The notes under the pieces were generated by a model. It ran no database searches, was not told the DNA's origin, and saw nothing but the letters and a program-made list of their open reading frames with translations. Below are positions 27,204 to 41,119 of a DNA stretch of 64,000 nt, piece after piece. The position numbers were made by a program, and so were the translations under genes. Each line of letters starts with the position of its first letter. Position 1 is the first letter of the stretch. The stretch is from Cololabis saira (lineage: Eukaryota; Chordata; Actinopteri; Beloniformes; Belonidae), in assembly GCF_033807715.1 (NCBI RefSeq), contig NC_084601.1, positions 14,284,690 to 14,348,689 on the forward strand, in the 5' to 3' direction.

Positions 27204-27434
27204 TTATTTCTGGTCCTTTCGTCTGCAGAGCTGAAGACACTTCATCAGCGTGAGGTGTAGAGCGTCTGAAGCATTTTCTTTCATATTGAAAAGGTTGAGC
27301 CATATTCTTCTTGCCACATTCAGCTGCAGGAGCTCCAGCACAGTCCCCAGCACACAGCCAACCTTCTTTATCACTTTGTTCAGCGTCTTTGAGTCAAATT
27401 TAAAAAAAACTTTTATCTGTGAAAAGGACAATAA
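27204..27434 (-). pseudogene. LINE polymerase C-terminal fragment
   Basis: An open minus-strand frame reads DSKTLNKVIKKVGCVLG then NVARRIWLNLFNMKENASDALH and ends near CRRKDQK. This matches the C-terminal pattern of a common fish non-LTR element (D.K.LNK.I.KAG.VLG, then RR...L...M.N..HPLH...). Only this end is present. Confidence 0.55.
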
Positions 27435-27439
27435 TGAAG

Positions 27440-29180
27440 CTAAGGAAATCTCACATCATCCACTATACATTTAAAATTTGTCACATCACAGAAAAATTTC
27501 TTATTAACCAGTTTTCCAAACATGAAAGATTAAAGTACTAATTTGAAAATGATAAGAACATGTCCAGCGATCTCTGCTCTGAAATGCTGGGAGAAGCTGA
27601 AGACACTGAAGACGCTGAAGGTCAGCGCTCTGATGAATTCAAATGAACCGCGATAAACTAACAGGTCGACTAAGAGTTCGCTCCATCTTAATCAGATAAA
27701 TGTGCATCCTCCCACAATGCACCTGGAGTCCAGGCCCTTGTGGTGCGCTAGCAAGGCCCGTAACTCTCTGACCTCTGGGGTGTGGGCCTTTTGGCTGAAT
27801 TAATCCACAAATGCTGTGCTACTGCAGTGCATCCTGTAACAATGTCGTTTATTTGGCCTTTTAATCAACTGAGCATAAATCTGATTCTCCAGGATGCTGT
27901 TGCACTACGACAACATTTGTTGCACAGCATTAAAACGTCACTCTTCACAAAATTAATCCTTCCTTATTTTATTACTCCTCGTCAGATTAATTATGCAGCA
28001 CAAGTTCCAGAAATTCTGGCATCTAGAAGTATTTCCGTGACTAAGCCGGGGGCTGGATGTACTGGAGGTTATTTATAACATTACCTTGATGTCAAACCCA
28101 CCCTTAAACATGTGAACGGAAACACAATGACAACCCTCTTACTCCACGATCCGGCACAACGTAGTTGTCGGTCTGTGTTACACCGCTGCGGTCTAATGCA
28201 CCCCATGCGTTCCCGCGTAAACCGCAGCACTAACGTCATTTGTTCATGCTGTGGCGGCGCCGAGTGCTGCGCCAAGTACAAATAACAGTCGGAGCGACGA
28301 CTAAATAAGAAGCACGAACTCTCCAGCAGACCTTAATGACGAGACCTTCAGCTCAAAATAAAAGCAAATGAAACGAGGAGGAAACCAATGGAGAAAGAAG
28401 AGAGGAGGGAAGGGAAAACAAGCAAACATGACAACACCACTCAGCATGACAAGGGTGGGCCACAGTCGTACGGAATGAAAAAGCAGAGACAATAGATATA
28501 AGCCCATGACAAAGAGGAGAGTAAAATGTTGAGAGGTTTTGGAGAACAGAGTCATTATGCTGCAAATCACTTTCGCTTTGCACGAGTCCCTAAAGCCTGA
28601 GAGTCTGCCCGGATCCTGTACAAGCACCAAGAAAGATGAAGAGGATGGAGAGGACACAAGTGTGTGATGCTGCCTAAGATCATAGGCATCAAAGCCGAGG
28701 ATGGAGAAAAAAAAGGCAGTGTTTGAAGTTGAACAAAATTGATGCAGAGAGTATGTTTGTGCGGTAATCCTCGAGTGCTGAAAAATGGCCCAGGAATAAA
28801 CAATGACAGCGTCCTGCTTTCAAACCGTCACAAGGTCGCATTCAGCTTCAGATCTGCGCCATCAGATCAAAACAGAGACCTAAAATAAGCACAATGTCCC
28901 AAACAAGGGAGAAACAAACACGGTCACAACCTCCAGAGTGTGTACTATGGCTTTGTGTGGACGACATCGATCAGTCACTAAAAACCTTAGTAGGTGGTCG
29001 ATGGCATTTTACAGCCGGCCCTCTGCGAGGAGGGAAAAAAGACAGACAGCTGGATGGTTTGAAGAAATAAACTTCAATTACAGCAAAACTAAACAGGTAG
29101 AGACGGACTTCAACACTGAAACCACAACAGACTAACATGTAACTCATATTTCTGTTGGTCGTGTTCCTCAGTAAAAATGG
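27440..29180. other. No gene seen
   Basis: Contains a CpG-richer patch at about 28,100-28,280 that may be an old repeat. No domain is recognised. Confidence 0.45.
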
Positions 29181-29188
29181 CTTCTGAG

Positions 29189-30160
<972 letters not shown>

Positions 30161-30394
30161 CTTCTGAGTCGTCCTCCATGTGAGTCATCCTTTTTCTATG
30201 ATAATGTGGCCTCTTGGTCCACTGGTTTGGACCTTTAGTCACCAAAACCTATTCTGAGTGAACACGTAATCTATAATCAGTTTCCAATAGACAGTTCAAG
30301 GAGAGAAAGAAACTTATAAACACACACGTGTGGACGCATTTGCTGCCACAAAATCATAAAGCAAATGTATAATAATAGTAAGTATTTTGCTCCA

Positions 30395-30830
30395 GATGTC
30401 TCTTCTCCAGACTGCATGTTTCAGCTCTTTCCACAGAGGTGCAATAAGATTTCGATCAAGACTCAGAAGAAGACTTCCGAATAGTTCAACGTTTTTGTTC
30501 TTAAATCATTCTCAGATGTTTTTATACTTGTGTGTTTTGGATCGTGGTCCAGTTGGAGGACCCGTGGTCTGTAACTGAGGCCGAGCTTTGTGACACCAGG
30601 CAGCAAATTTCTCTCCAGACCGTCTTGATTTCATTGGACCGGCTCGTATTCGACGCACCCTCCAGCAGACGCAGCAAAGCAGCTCCAGAGCATGACTGAC
30701 CCTCCTCTGTGTCTCACAAATGTTGGCCAAAAAACTGCGGTTTGTTTTATCTGTCCAGGGGAGATTCTCTCAGAAGCTTTGAGTTTATGTTTTTTTTTTT
30801 TTTTCATGATTTGCTTCTGATCCCTCAAAC
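30395..30830 (-). pseudogene. Tc1-type transposase remnant
   Basis: Minus-strand pieces read FVRHRGGSVMLWSCFAASAGG (about 30,770-30,700) and, in another frame, RVLQLDHDPKHTS (about 30,550). These are the Tc1 family GGGSVMVWGCFSASG and VLQQDNDPKHTS motifs, the second carrying the second catalytic Asp. Stops and frameshifts separate them and the N-terminal DNA-binding part is not recognisable. Confidence 0.75.
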
Positions 30831-31414
30831 TGACTGAAGACTGGAGACACCTTTGATACCAATTAAAGGACAGGCTTTTGCTTTAACAAGCTTTTACAAG
30901 CAACACCGATTAACTTGACCTTGACAGTTTTGTTAGGTTTTTTCTTCCTCTGAAAGGTTCTGTTGCAGAACGGGTTCAACGCATTGTCTGAGTTTCACGA
31001 GTCAGTGTTCAGTAAATTATTACTTGACATCGTTTTGTCAGTTTGAAGTTATTCCAGCGACCATTGTGGGTTTTTATTTCTTTTATGAACGGATACCAAC
31101 AAAACCATCCACATCTGTATGTTCTATTTATTTTTTTTCTGATTAAAAAAGCAACAAAAAAAACCCATAAAAATAACCACAAAAAAGGCACACGGGTCCA
31201 AGAAAAAAATGACTCAAACTGTCCGTGAAATTGGTCATTTTTGCCCAGAATTATCAGACCGATCTTAACCTAAAAACTCCATACAGATGTCGACGTTCCC
31301 CAAAATGACCGAGTGCCTCGACCCAAATAATAAGACAAAAGCAAGAGTTTTATTTTATGATATTTGATGACTACCACTAACAGATGGACTGTGTATTTTT
31401 CATAAATGGTTTGC

Positions 31415-31478
31415 TATCTCATGTCAGTGGGCAGAGTGGTTGTGGATCGATCCCCAGCCTGTGAACATATGATATATA
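31415..31478 (+). mobile_element. tRNA-derived SINE head fragment
   Basis: CAGTGGGCAGAGTGGTTGTGGATCGATCCCCAGCCTGTG preserves an A-box-like part and a B box (GGATCGATCCCC). It is truncated afterwards. Confidence 0.55.
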
Positions 31479-31479
31479 C

Positions 31480-33217
31480 GCCTATGATGCATATATATAC
31501 ACATATAGAACCTAGACATGGTTTAAAAGGTGGTACATACGTGCAGAACACTTCCCGTGGGTTAAGAGCTCATTCCACTCACTCACATGTGCTGTGCCGT
31601 GATCAGTCAGCATCAATGTTTCCTAATTTCCTAAGCTCCTGGGCACACACAGACCGGCTGATAACCCCGCCCCCCCGGCTGATCCGATGTTTCCTCGAGT
31701 TTGTCAAGAACTAAACAGAAAAAGAAAAGAAAGAAGCAAGGTCTTGTGTCTCCTTCTCAAGAAAAGTTCGAGAAGAATTGCAAAGTCAGTTTAAAGGCTA
31801 GTTTTCCAAGTCCTTTTAAGGTGCAACCTCCTGCAAATAAATAGATCAATTAAATACAGTAGGTAGGAGGATGGTGATTCAGCAGTTTCACAGATATGAG
31901 ACAAAGCTATTTTATCTGTGGTAAAGAATGCCTCAAGATCATTTAATGAAATCTTTTTATTAATGGAATTGCTTTTCTATACTAGATGAGAAAAGATATG
32001 TGCCACCTCGAGATCTGCATTTCTAAAAGAATCCCTGCAGAAGCGTAAACATCGAAAAAGAATGCGAGGAGACCATAATGAGCTGTTTCACAGGGCTGAT
32101 TGACAGGAAATATGCCCCCAACAAGAGCGCTGGCAGCTCCAACAATGAAAAGCATTTTAAAATTCTCCCAAGAAGGTTATTCGAACACTCCAATTAATTT
32201 ACGTCTAACGTCTGGAGCAGGTACGAACAAAATGGGACCGTTGTAGAGGGAAAGCTGAACAGGAGAAATGTCAACAGGACAGAGAGCTGGAAGCAACATC
32301 CCCTTAAAAATAAAAATAAGCCAGTTTTTATACCAAACTGTGAGGAATAAACTGAAGAAAATACTTTTCACACAGAATGAAGCTGCGATAAACACGTTGG
32401 AGCAGAAATAATGACTGAAACGTGTAATTAAGGTGCTGTTGAAGTGTAAAGATTTATAACTAAATTGAATTAATTTACCAGTAAACGGGGGCACATTTGC
32501 ACATTTAAAGAAACTTAAAGTGCAAGGTTATTCTTTGATGTCGCCTGAGCTGTAATGACATGTGAAAAACTCTCACAAAGATTCACAAAATTCCAGGGAG
32601 TGATGAAACTGATATTCAGTATTCCCGAGAGGAGGACCTCCACCTTGAGATGACCTTATGCCTCCAAAAAAAACAACCTTAGCTCACAAATCATCACGTC
32701 CTGGCAAAAATATGGATTAAATTAACATGTACTACATTAATCTCTTCGGTCTAATAAAAAAAAAAGGCAAATAACTCTTCCTTTTGTTTTTAACTCTGGC
32801 ATTTGAGGGTGTGTGTCTGTCTCGAGCAGTAGTCACGTACCATATGCTGATGTGAAAAAAACAATCTTTTCATCTGAGTTACTCTAAATCTCACTGTTTA
32901 TGGGAGAAAAAAAAGGCGGAAAAGGGCAAAACCAATTCTGGAGCGTTAATCTCGACACCTGTTTGGCAGACAGCAAAGATAAACTTCAATTATTGTTTTT
33001 CTTTTTTTTTTTTCTTGTAAATTCAGTTTTAATTCAGGGAGTGAAAACTGAAAGCCTATTTTAAGTTCTATAACTTTACAAAACAAAGCGGTAGCTGCCT
33101 CCATGTGTCAGAGTCGTCTCCTCCTGCGTGTCTCCCCGAGCAACTGAACGCCGTCAGCCGCTGACACCGAGACCCGAACACCCCAGACACGGGAGAGGGA
33201 AGGTGAAAGGATCTGGA

Positions 33218-33220
<3 letters not shown>
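31480..33220. other. No gene seen
   Basis: No domain, paired repeats or RNA genes recognised. Confidence 0.45.

Positions 33221-33221
<1 letters not shown>

Positions 33222-33253
<32 letters not shown>
33222..33253. repeat. (GA)n microsatellite
   Basis: Sixteen GA units in a purine-rich stretch. Confidence 0.95.
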
Positions 33254-33254
<1 letters not shown>

Positions 33255-33256
<2 letters not shown>

Positions 33257-35045
33257 GCGGGACAGGGAAGAGACTGAGAGTGCAACTAACTGTGGAGGAG
33301 AAAATAAAAGGATGGAGATGAAGCGGGAAGAAGGCAGGGGTGGAGAAAATCATCAACATCAAACAAGTCAAGGCAGGCTGGTTTGTGAGAGTTGCTTTGA
33401 AAAAGGCAGAAAAGGAAAAGAACAAGGAAATGAGGCAGAGGAGAGTGAGAATTGAAGCTACTGATGTTTGAGAAAAGACGTGAATATGACACAGATAAAT
33501 AGAGAAGGGAGAGAAAGATAGTGAAGGGTAGATACAACTGAACTAATGCTAAAATAACAATAAACTGAAAACTAAGGTCTGAACTACTTTCCCATTAAAA
33601 GTCTTAATTGTGTCTTTTAACGGCCACTTAGGGGCATAAACGATCAATTCTGCTGATTAACACGATTTAAATCTGCTGGAAGTTCAGAAACCTTTCAGGG
33701 ACACTTAATTTGTTTAAGAAACATAATTAAACAACAGAAAAGAGGCTTCAATGACTCTAATAGCATTTTAATAATGAGCTCCCACACCCTCTATAAAAGC
33801 TCACTTTCAGTTATACCAATTCCCTGCAATGGCTTTTCTTTGAATCTGGCAAATTGCTTTTTCGCATCTTTAAAATCTGCTTTGTGATTTGGTTTTTCCA
33901 TTCACCTGCAGGTAAAATGGATTGAAAGGCAATGCTGAACTGATCTGCAAACAGCTTTTCATCATTTCATGTACCAGCAGCGTTGAATCGCTGCTGGTGG
34001 TGAGGGAGCACGTAGCTCTGCAGCTGCAGTGGTCGGAGTGGTTCAATTCAAGTATTATAAAAGGAAATCATATACCGGTAATAAGAAAGAGAAAATGCAA
34101 ATGAATTTAATGGGAAATATTGTACCGCCAGAAACAAGGTTCTGCACGTCTCAGACTCGGGACCGTCCCCGTCTGTGTTTGCTCTATTCTAGCACCACCT
34201 ATTGATACCAAATCAGATGTTCAATACATTAGTGTTGTAGATTCAGCACCATGTACGAGGGCATAAAATCCAAGGTTTCCTTTGTTTCACATAAACAACC
34301 GTGTTGACGTCAGCCCAAAAATCACATGCGAATGCTGCAAGCTCTTTCGGAAACTGCTAATCCAGCCACCTGCACTTGGCAAAGAGTGCTTTTATAACAT
34401 GAACGGCCGCAGACCGCTCTTGGGAAACATGAACGAAAACGTTCGACAGAGGGAGAAAAAAAAGAAAAGGCAATATCTGACACATCTGTAGGGAATCTGA
34501 ACCGGAGTATGAGATAGTGATGACGGGCAGAGCTGCACGGAGCTGCTGCTAATGTGCTGCACATATTGCAACACCTAACTTTAATCACATCCTATCACCA
34601 CTTCAGCTCGCCCAGTAGTTCAAGATAAGTTTAATGTAAGGGTTTCGTACTGCTCTAAAATGTCTTTATTACCTCGCACGGCCCCAGCTGTGTGCTGCCA
34701 AGGGATACATCTGTCCCACTGCCACACTTACTGTGTAATCGAAAAGGTTAAACCCCCCTCTTGGACCTGTCTCAGTGATGTATGCCTTGCTAACATGCAA
34801 ACTTTAGGTATTCTGGATGACCTTTGGGTTTCTGGGATCGTGCAGCCTCTCTGGCGGCTGGAGCGTCGTGAGGGTTTCCACACTGACAAACGCTTCTCTA
34901 AACTCACGCTAGCCCTGAGTTTTCCTTGAGTTGTTTTGCTAAGAAAAGCGTTGAGGAGCCAGAAATTTGCCAGAGGTAAAATGAGCAGCTCGAGCTGAAC
35001 TGCATGTGACGGTGCACAGTCTGATGCTGGGATGCACAGAAGTGG
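33255..35045. other. No gene seen
   Basis: Short frames only. The stretch at 34,322-34,588 is open on minus but shows no family signature. Confidence 0.45.

Positions 35046-35139
<94 letters not shown>
35046..35139. repeat. (TA)n microsatellite
   Basis: About 46 TA units. Confidence 0.97.
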
Positions 35140-35142
<3 letters not shown>

Positions 35143-37225
35143 TTGTTATTTAATGTATCCATGAAGAAAACGTGATTAAGCTTGATTGATATGCATTTAC
35201 TGAACCTCCCTGAGTGATGCATATGTGATGGACAGACAGGGCAGGGAACAAAAGCAGTGCATGTGTTGTGCATACAACCATGAATTGATATTTGTGCAGC
35301 GTGTAAACCGCGTTTCCCATGGTGACTGACCTAAATGCCGCAAAGTCTCAGTGGGACTTCTGTCCAAAAGAAATGGCAATGTCATAAAAAGCTGCAGAAA
35401 TGTTTTGTATACATGGACACGAACCTTTTAAAGCCTGTTTTTTTGTTGTTGCTTTGTTTTGTTTTTTAAAGACTGTTGAAACCAAATCCACTGTGAACAC
35501 ATTTATTTTGCATTTTTTTTAATTTGGAGTAAAATGTCCCTCCGAAGAACCATCTCTCTCTACATGCAGACCTCTGCTTCTGACTCACAGATCTCTGGCT
35601 TGTGGTCCCTTCAAACCCGAGTGCCCTCCCGATTACCCGTTTCCGACCACAGTTACAGGTCAACCCGCCGCCAGACAGACCACATGTGACACGATGAATG
35701 ACGACTTTATCTCGGACACTCAAAAGAAGAAGCTGCCAGCAGACTCCCTTCACTGCAGGGCACCTCATGCATCTCAGCCTGCTTGTCTGCACGGATCTCT
35801 TCATGGCTGTCTTTCTCATTTTGGGCTTATTATGGATTTGTTTCCCTGTCGTCCCTCAGTGTGGCTCGTTGCTATTCTTGTCTGCATTGTACAGCATGAA
35901 GTATATCAGAGTTCTATGTATTTGTGCTGAGAAGCTGACGTCGCTTGCAGTCATACGCGCTCACTGATGCCACTTAAGCCTATAATAAACCCCCCCGATG
36001 ACATGAGCTATTACTCTAAACGCAGTTATATAAACCCAAAGGAATCCCCAAAAGAAAAATCCTAATATAGCTGCAGACATCTTTACGGTTCCATCACTGT
36101 TTCAGGGACGACTGGGGAATGCAATGAGGCAGCATTCAGCAACATTTTCATCTTATTTCACCACCAGATTGTGGTTACTTGGTTCATAAAGGAATGCCTA
36201 TTTTCCCAAGATGTGAATTTTCTGCAATAATCAACGTGGAGCTACGTGCACGATGCTCGTTTAAAGCATCACAGAAAGGAGGAGAGAAGAGCAAAAGGAA
36301 GTCTTGGGTGGATTTGGCTCATGACAATAACACTTATACAAGTCGGCAATGCTTTATGAGACCAAAGGTGCCAGAGGCTGCTGTATCCCCCCCCACACAG
36401 ATGCTGGGGTCTTAAAATTGTGTGTTAAAATGGCAAATTGCAGAAAGCTTGCATGCGTTGACCTTTGATCCGTGTTATGTGCTACATTCGTGCAACGTGT
36501 GCATCATTAAAGTTAGTTAATACTGGTTTATTGCTGCTCCTATTTTGTTTTAATGATTTCACTGAAAGGGCTCATGTGTACAGAAGATGCTGTGTGCTTG
36601 ATTGAGTCTCAAATGTGTCTGGACGTGTGTGTAATTGTAGCATAAATTAATCATTTTCTCTCTTATTGTGACAAGGAAGACATATTTACATTTGCAGCAG
36701 AGCTCGCTGCCTTGTCTGCACAATTTGTACTCCACTGTTGAAATTCCTCTATAAATTTGCACTGATGCATTTAAGATAATCCCATCTGTAGGCGCTGACT
36801 GTGGTATTTCTGGACATTAACCTCAATTAAAGACCCAGTCAATCAGGAGAGAATATGATGGTTGGGCTGCTGCGTTCAGCTTTTTCTTGTATTTTTCAAC
36901 CATTTAACAGAAACCCCCAATACAAAGGCATGTGTCTCATTTAATAATCTTCCACCAACTGGTAAACCTTTCCTCTCAAGCTTCAGAAGCAGGTAATAAT
37001 GACCCATGTATGGCATGACCAGAAGAAAAAAAAATCAAACCAGTCCATCACCATAAAATCCCACCATACGAGTCTAAAATATGAAATGTAAAATTTGGGG
37101 AAAAATTGATTTTTTTAATTATTTTTTTTTGTTGCAAATCCTATATAAACTGTTATTCCGTTAGCCCAGTGATCTGTCTACATTACCCAGGAGAAAGTTA
37201 GGAAAGAAGAAGCTTAATGGGTGAC
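35140..37225. other. No gene seen
   Basis: Non-coding. The frames at 35,466-35,967 on both strands look like chance overlap in a GC-neutral stretch. Confidence 0.45.
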
Positions 37226-37229
37226 TTAC

Positions 37230-37580
37230 AGATCTGAGAGGACGCTGCTCCGTGAGAGAAGATGAGGAGGAGAATGAAGTCCTTCCGCCGAGCCCGACTC
37301 AACGCGGCGTCGGCAAAAAGTTTGTATTTGTATTCTTCTTGTTTTCCATCCAGGGAAATAATACCTATGACCAAGATCAATCAAAAGGAGCTACAGTCTC
37401 GCCTTTGCTGGGGTGTCCACCCTTTTTTTTTTTCTTTTTCTCCTAGTAACATATGAGCTCATGCGAGGGAGCGGAGTTAAGTGCGCTCGTTAGGAGCGGT
37501 GACAGTTCACTACGGTAATCCAAGCGCGCCGAGCAGACTCCCGTTTTACGCAGACTACCGTCCGCGGAGCTCCTCCTCGC
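37230..37580 (-). promoter_or_regulatory. calcr: Candidate calcr promoter / 5' non-coding exon (CpG-rich)
   Basis: The plus-strand sequence is unusually CpG-rich for this window (GACGCTGCTCCGTG, CCGCCGAGCCCGACTCAACGCGGCGTCGG, AAGCGCGCCGAGC, ACCGTCCGCGG). On the minus strand it ends with TCTCAGATCT/GTAAGTCAC, a strong 5' splice site at 37,229-37,230. calcr coding exon 1 (4277) starts with an acceptor and needs an upstream non-coding exon. No other CpG-rich block with a matching donor was obvious to its right before tfpi2. Assignment is inference. Confidence 0.4.
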
Positions 37581-37586
37581 CTTACC

Positions 37587-37704
<118 letters not shown>

Positions 37705-37735
37705 AAGACACGGATAGAGAGATGTCTCTTCGCCG

Positions 37736-37935
37736 CGTGTGTGAGAGCGCGGATTGGACACCAGTGGCTTGTGAGAATAAGACAAACACTGCACAGAATA
37801 AATAAAAAATAAAAAATAAATAAATATTAATATATATATATCGTGTGTGAGAGCACGGATTGGACACCAGTGGTTTGTGAGAATAAAACAAACACTGCAC
37901 AGAAAAAAATAAAAAATAAAAAAATATTATATCAA
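37736..37935. repeat. Direct tandem duplication of ~106 bp
   Basis: CGTGTGTGAGAGC-CGGATTGGACACCAGTGG-TTGTGAGAATAA-ACAAACACTGCACAGAA and an AATAAA-rich tail occur twice, starting at 37,736 and 37,842 with few differences. The pair lies between the (GT)n and the (TA)n tracts. Confidence 0.9.
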
Positions 37936-37941
37936 GAGCGG

Positions 37942-37942
<1 letters not shown>

Positions 37943-38032
<90 letters not shown>
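37943..38032. repeat. (TA)n microsatellite
   Basis: About 45 TA units following the tandem duplication. Confidence 0.97.
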
Positions 38033-38034
<2 letters not shown>

Positions 38035-38786
38035 GTCTGCATTTGGTCTGTGATAGTCCACCGTGACATCTTTAAACAGCAGCGCGTGTAGCCTATTTTC
38101 TCATCTCCTTTTCCTCAAATCGAATAGGCTATTTCATTTTACAGACAGTATCGATCGCGCCCTATTTGTAAAAGCACATTTCTTTCCGTCGTAAATCTCC
38201 TGTTATCACCATTTAAGTGTATTTCACTGGCCGTGTGCTCACAGATCCGTGACAAATCCCAGGATAGTAGATATCCTGTGTTAAATGCGATTTTCTGATT
38301 TTCTATGTTCCTGGAGATAACTTTAAAGGCCCCTCGGCGTCACATTTATGTCAAATGTCGAGAGCACAATAACCCACGAGCGAGTTAGGATGTTATCGTG
38401 GACAAATTTATGAGTTGTTGGGTACAGCAGATTTTAAAAAAGCCCGGGGGCAAAAACCTGCTACGCGCCTGAGTGAACTCCGACTATTTGCAAGAAACCA
38501 GGCATCCTGTCTAGGAGAGAGCAGGCGTCCGGTGCGCGAAGAAACTTATCCCACGCGTCAAGACCTCTCTCCATCCACGCCAGAGGTCCTTTAAGCATAA
38601 GATTATATGCTCGGCCACTTGTGTAGAAGAGTGATATACCCTCCCGGGTAACTCTCTTATGCTTGATTTCTTTCTGTTTGTTCGAATCAATCTGCCTTTT
38701 CACAGTTTCGTGGAGACCATTGAGTCTCTACATGGTGTTAACGTGATCCAATCACAAGAATCTGGAAGCACATCCGTTCACATGCG
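38033..38786. other. No gene seen; moderately CpG-rich
   Basis: Contains CpG-bearing stretches at 38,455-38,590 that could belong to the same promoter region as 37,230-37,580. An 80-codon minus frame at 38,461-38,703 has no recognised domain. Confidence 0.4.
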
Positions 38787-40085
38787 TGCAGGGCCGCCCC
38801 TCACTGAATTGGGGCCCTAAGCGAAATGTTATTTGGAGGCCCCCCGCTGCCCACCCTCAGACCTCTCCCCATCCCAAATGTATCATAGGTACAAGATGAC
38901 CGTATAACAACATGCCACTTAACTTGACAACCTTTATCAATACCAACAAATGTACTGTAAGTACTGTAAGTATATATATACAGTAGTTTGACTGTAAAAA
39001 AAAATCTACCTAAAATAATTCAATAATTAAATGGAAAAACTTAAAGGGGACCTATTATGGCATCTAATACCTATTTTAAACAGGCCTTGAATGTCTTAAA
39101 AACAAGCTTTTGATTGTTTTTGGTAAATTCATTAGAAATTCAGCCTCTGAGCCATGTCTTTATCATCCCATTCTCTAACCTCATTATCAATGTGGGATTC
39201 TGAGTGGGCGGGGAGGCTATGATAATGAGGCTCTGTGCTGATTGGCTGCCTGAATGACGCGATACACCGCTACGAAAAAAAGGCAGAAGCCCCGGCCGGC
39301 GGAGTCAGTTGTGGGCGTGGTTTCACGCACCCGTCGTTACATAACGACGGGGAGCAGAATCTGAACGGCTCGTAGAAGCCACATCACACTGGATGGCTCA
39401 TCCGGGCGGCTGTACAGACACTGCAGAATTTGGTTGCTTTCCTCCTTCTCTGAGTTGGCAGGCTGAGGGGAGACCACTTTATATATGTTAAAGCAAGAGA
39501 AAACGTGTTTTTCATAATAGGTCCCCTTTAAAACTGAAATAAATTAACCAATCCGAGTCACAAATAGCCATCAATTACTCATCAAAAGAAAGAGGCTTCC
39601 ACCACCTCAATCCCCCACAACAAACTGAAAGCAGGTCTAGCAGGTCTGAAGTCCGAACTAAACGTGCACGTATGCCTTTTACAGATGTGAACACTACCAC
39701 AACGTTAGGAGTGAGACTCATGGGTCTAAGCCCACCCACTCCTACTATTTGCCCACCCTGATTGACAGACACAATTTTTTGTATTATTATTTTGATTATT
39801 TGGAATTAATTAACATTTGAATTCAAAATGAAAACTAAAAATGTTTCCTTTTATGAAAATAAATCCTGTGAAGTCTGGACCAATCATAAGTCACAACTTC
39901 CTGTGCTACCTTGTTTGTAGTATTTTCAGTTACAAGCGACACACGGCACTGCGCTGTCAAAGCTCTTAGCAACAGCGCGTGTCTCACCACTAACGGGTGA
40001 GGCTGTCAGGAGTGTGTTGTTAATTAAAGGCCCATCCTAAATTACGTTGGCCCACCTAGAACAGAAATCCTGGCGCCGTGCCTGT
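38787..40085. mobile_element. hAT-like transposon debris
   Basis: It starts with CAGGGCCGCCCCTC...GGGGCCCTAAGCGAAAT, a recognised style of hAT terminus, and ends near TGGCGCCGTGCCTG, another hAT-like end. The two ends do not match well and I found no shared target duplication, so this is probably two or more degraded elements. A TTAA element is inserted inside. Confidence 0.45.
39041..39531. mobile_element. TTAA-flanked MITE, short copy (491 bp)
   Basis: TTAAAGGGGACCTATTATG at the left and its inverse complement at the right form terminal repeats starting and ending in TTAA, the target of piggyBac-type elements. The interior matches both ends of the longer element at 46,815-48,195 in reverse orientation, so this is its internally deleted relative. 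Confidence 0.85.
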
Positions 40086-40699
40086 GCACATGTCTCTATT
40101 TTTTGGATACAAAGTCATCAATGAGGTTGAAAACTTCCTCACAACATAAATTGATACATAACTATAGCCAATATGTTACATATTGGCTAAAATGTGTAGC
40201 TTATATACGACCAACTGGTCATTTTATCACTCTTTTTCAACAGAGGTGAATGCAGAGGGCGTTAACAAGGCGTTAACAAATGTTCATCAGGGCCGCTGGA
40301 AAAACACAATCCTCCAGTCCAGACAGAGACTGGAGTAGATTCCTGACTAATGAGTGGCAGCTCAGGTGTTTGTGCCACATAGTTTTACGTTAACAACATA
40401 CCCACCTACAAACGAAGCACGGGTTTCCTCTTGTCTTTCCCCTCTTGCCCTCCCTTTTTTGCGATGTCTTTTGGGTGACATTTTGAAATCTCACCTTCTG
40501 TAGCTCTGCAAGAGCCTGCTTGAACGCGACTGGTCAGATTACAGGTCTCTTTTCTCTCTTCCGGTAGCGCATATGTGCATCCATTGTGCACATGCGCAAT
40601 GGAGTATGTAGGGAGTATGATTCAAAGTAGTTATGCATCATGGATGGATTATTTTTATTTGGGGGGGGTTTCTACTAAAGAGATACCCACCTGTCATTT

Positions 40700-41115
40700 C
40701 TGTCTGATAACTCCAGTCTTGACACAAACCTCAGTTTGGATACTGTATACCCACATGGGATTACTGCAGTGTTCTTGTCGCGGGTCTTCCTGCATGCAAA
40801 CTGTAGTTAAACCTCTACAGATGGTCCGGAACATTGTTCTCATTTTCTGGTTCCACGCTGGTGGAATGAGCCACCTGTTGCTACCAGAGCTTGATTGGTG
40901 TCCCTCTCTACTTCCAAGAAAGTCTTGAGAACCCATCTCTCCCAAGAACACCCCCCCCCACACCTCTGCTACAAAATCAACCAACTGCTGTTTTTTCTTC
41001 AAGGAATTGTATAACCCCCTCTCGGGTTGACAGTATCAACTTGACGCCAGAGTCTCTAACTGTACTGTCGCGTGAATGCAGTTTCTTGCTTGTAAGTCGG
41101 TTTGGATAAACTGTA
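40700..41115 (+). pseudogene. 3' end of a fish LINE
   Basis: Translated fragments read TVVKPLQMVRN and, in another frame, VPRWWNE-PVATRA then SLSTSKKVLRTHLSQE, the C-terminal pattern of a common fish non-LTR polymerase. Downstream, CTTGTAAGTCGGTTTGGATAAA is the known 3'-terminal word of that element group. It is frame-broken. Confidence 0.6.
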
Positions 41116-41119
41116 ACTG

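Noticed and set aside
38787..40085. A single complete hAT element with matching ends
   Set aside because: The left (CAGGGCCGCC) and right (inverted CAGGCACGGCGCC) ends differ and no common 8-bp duplication was found, so I list it only as debris.
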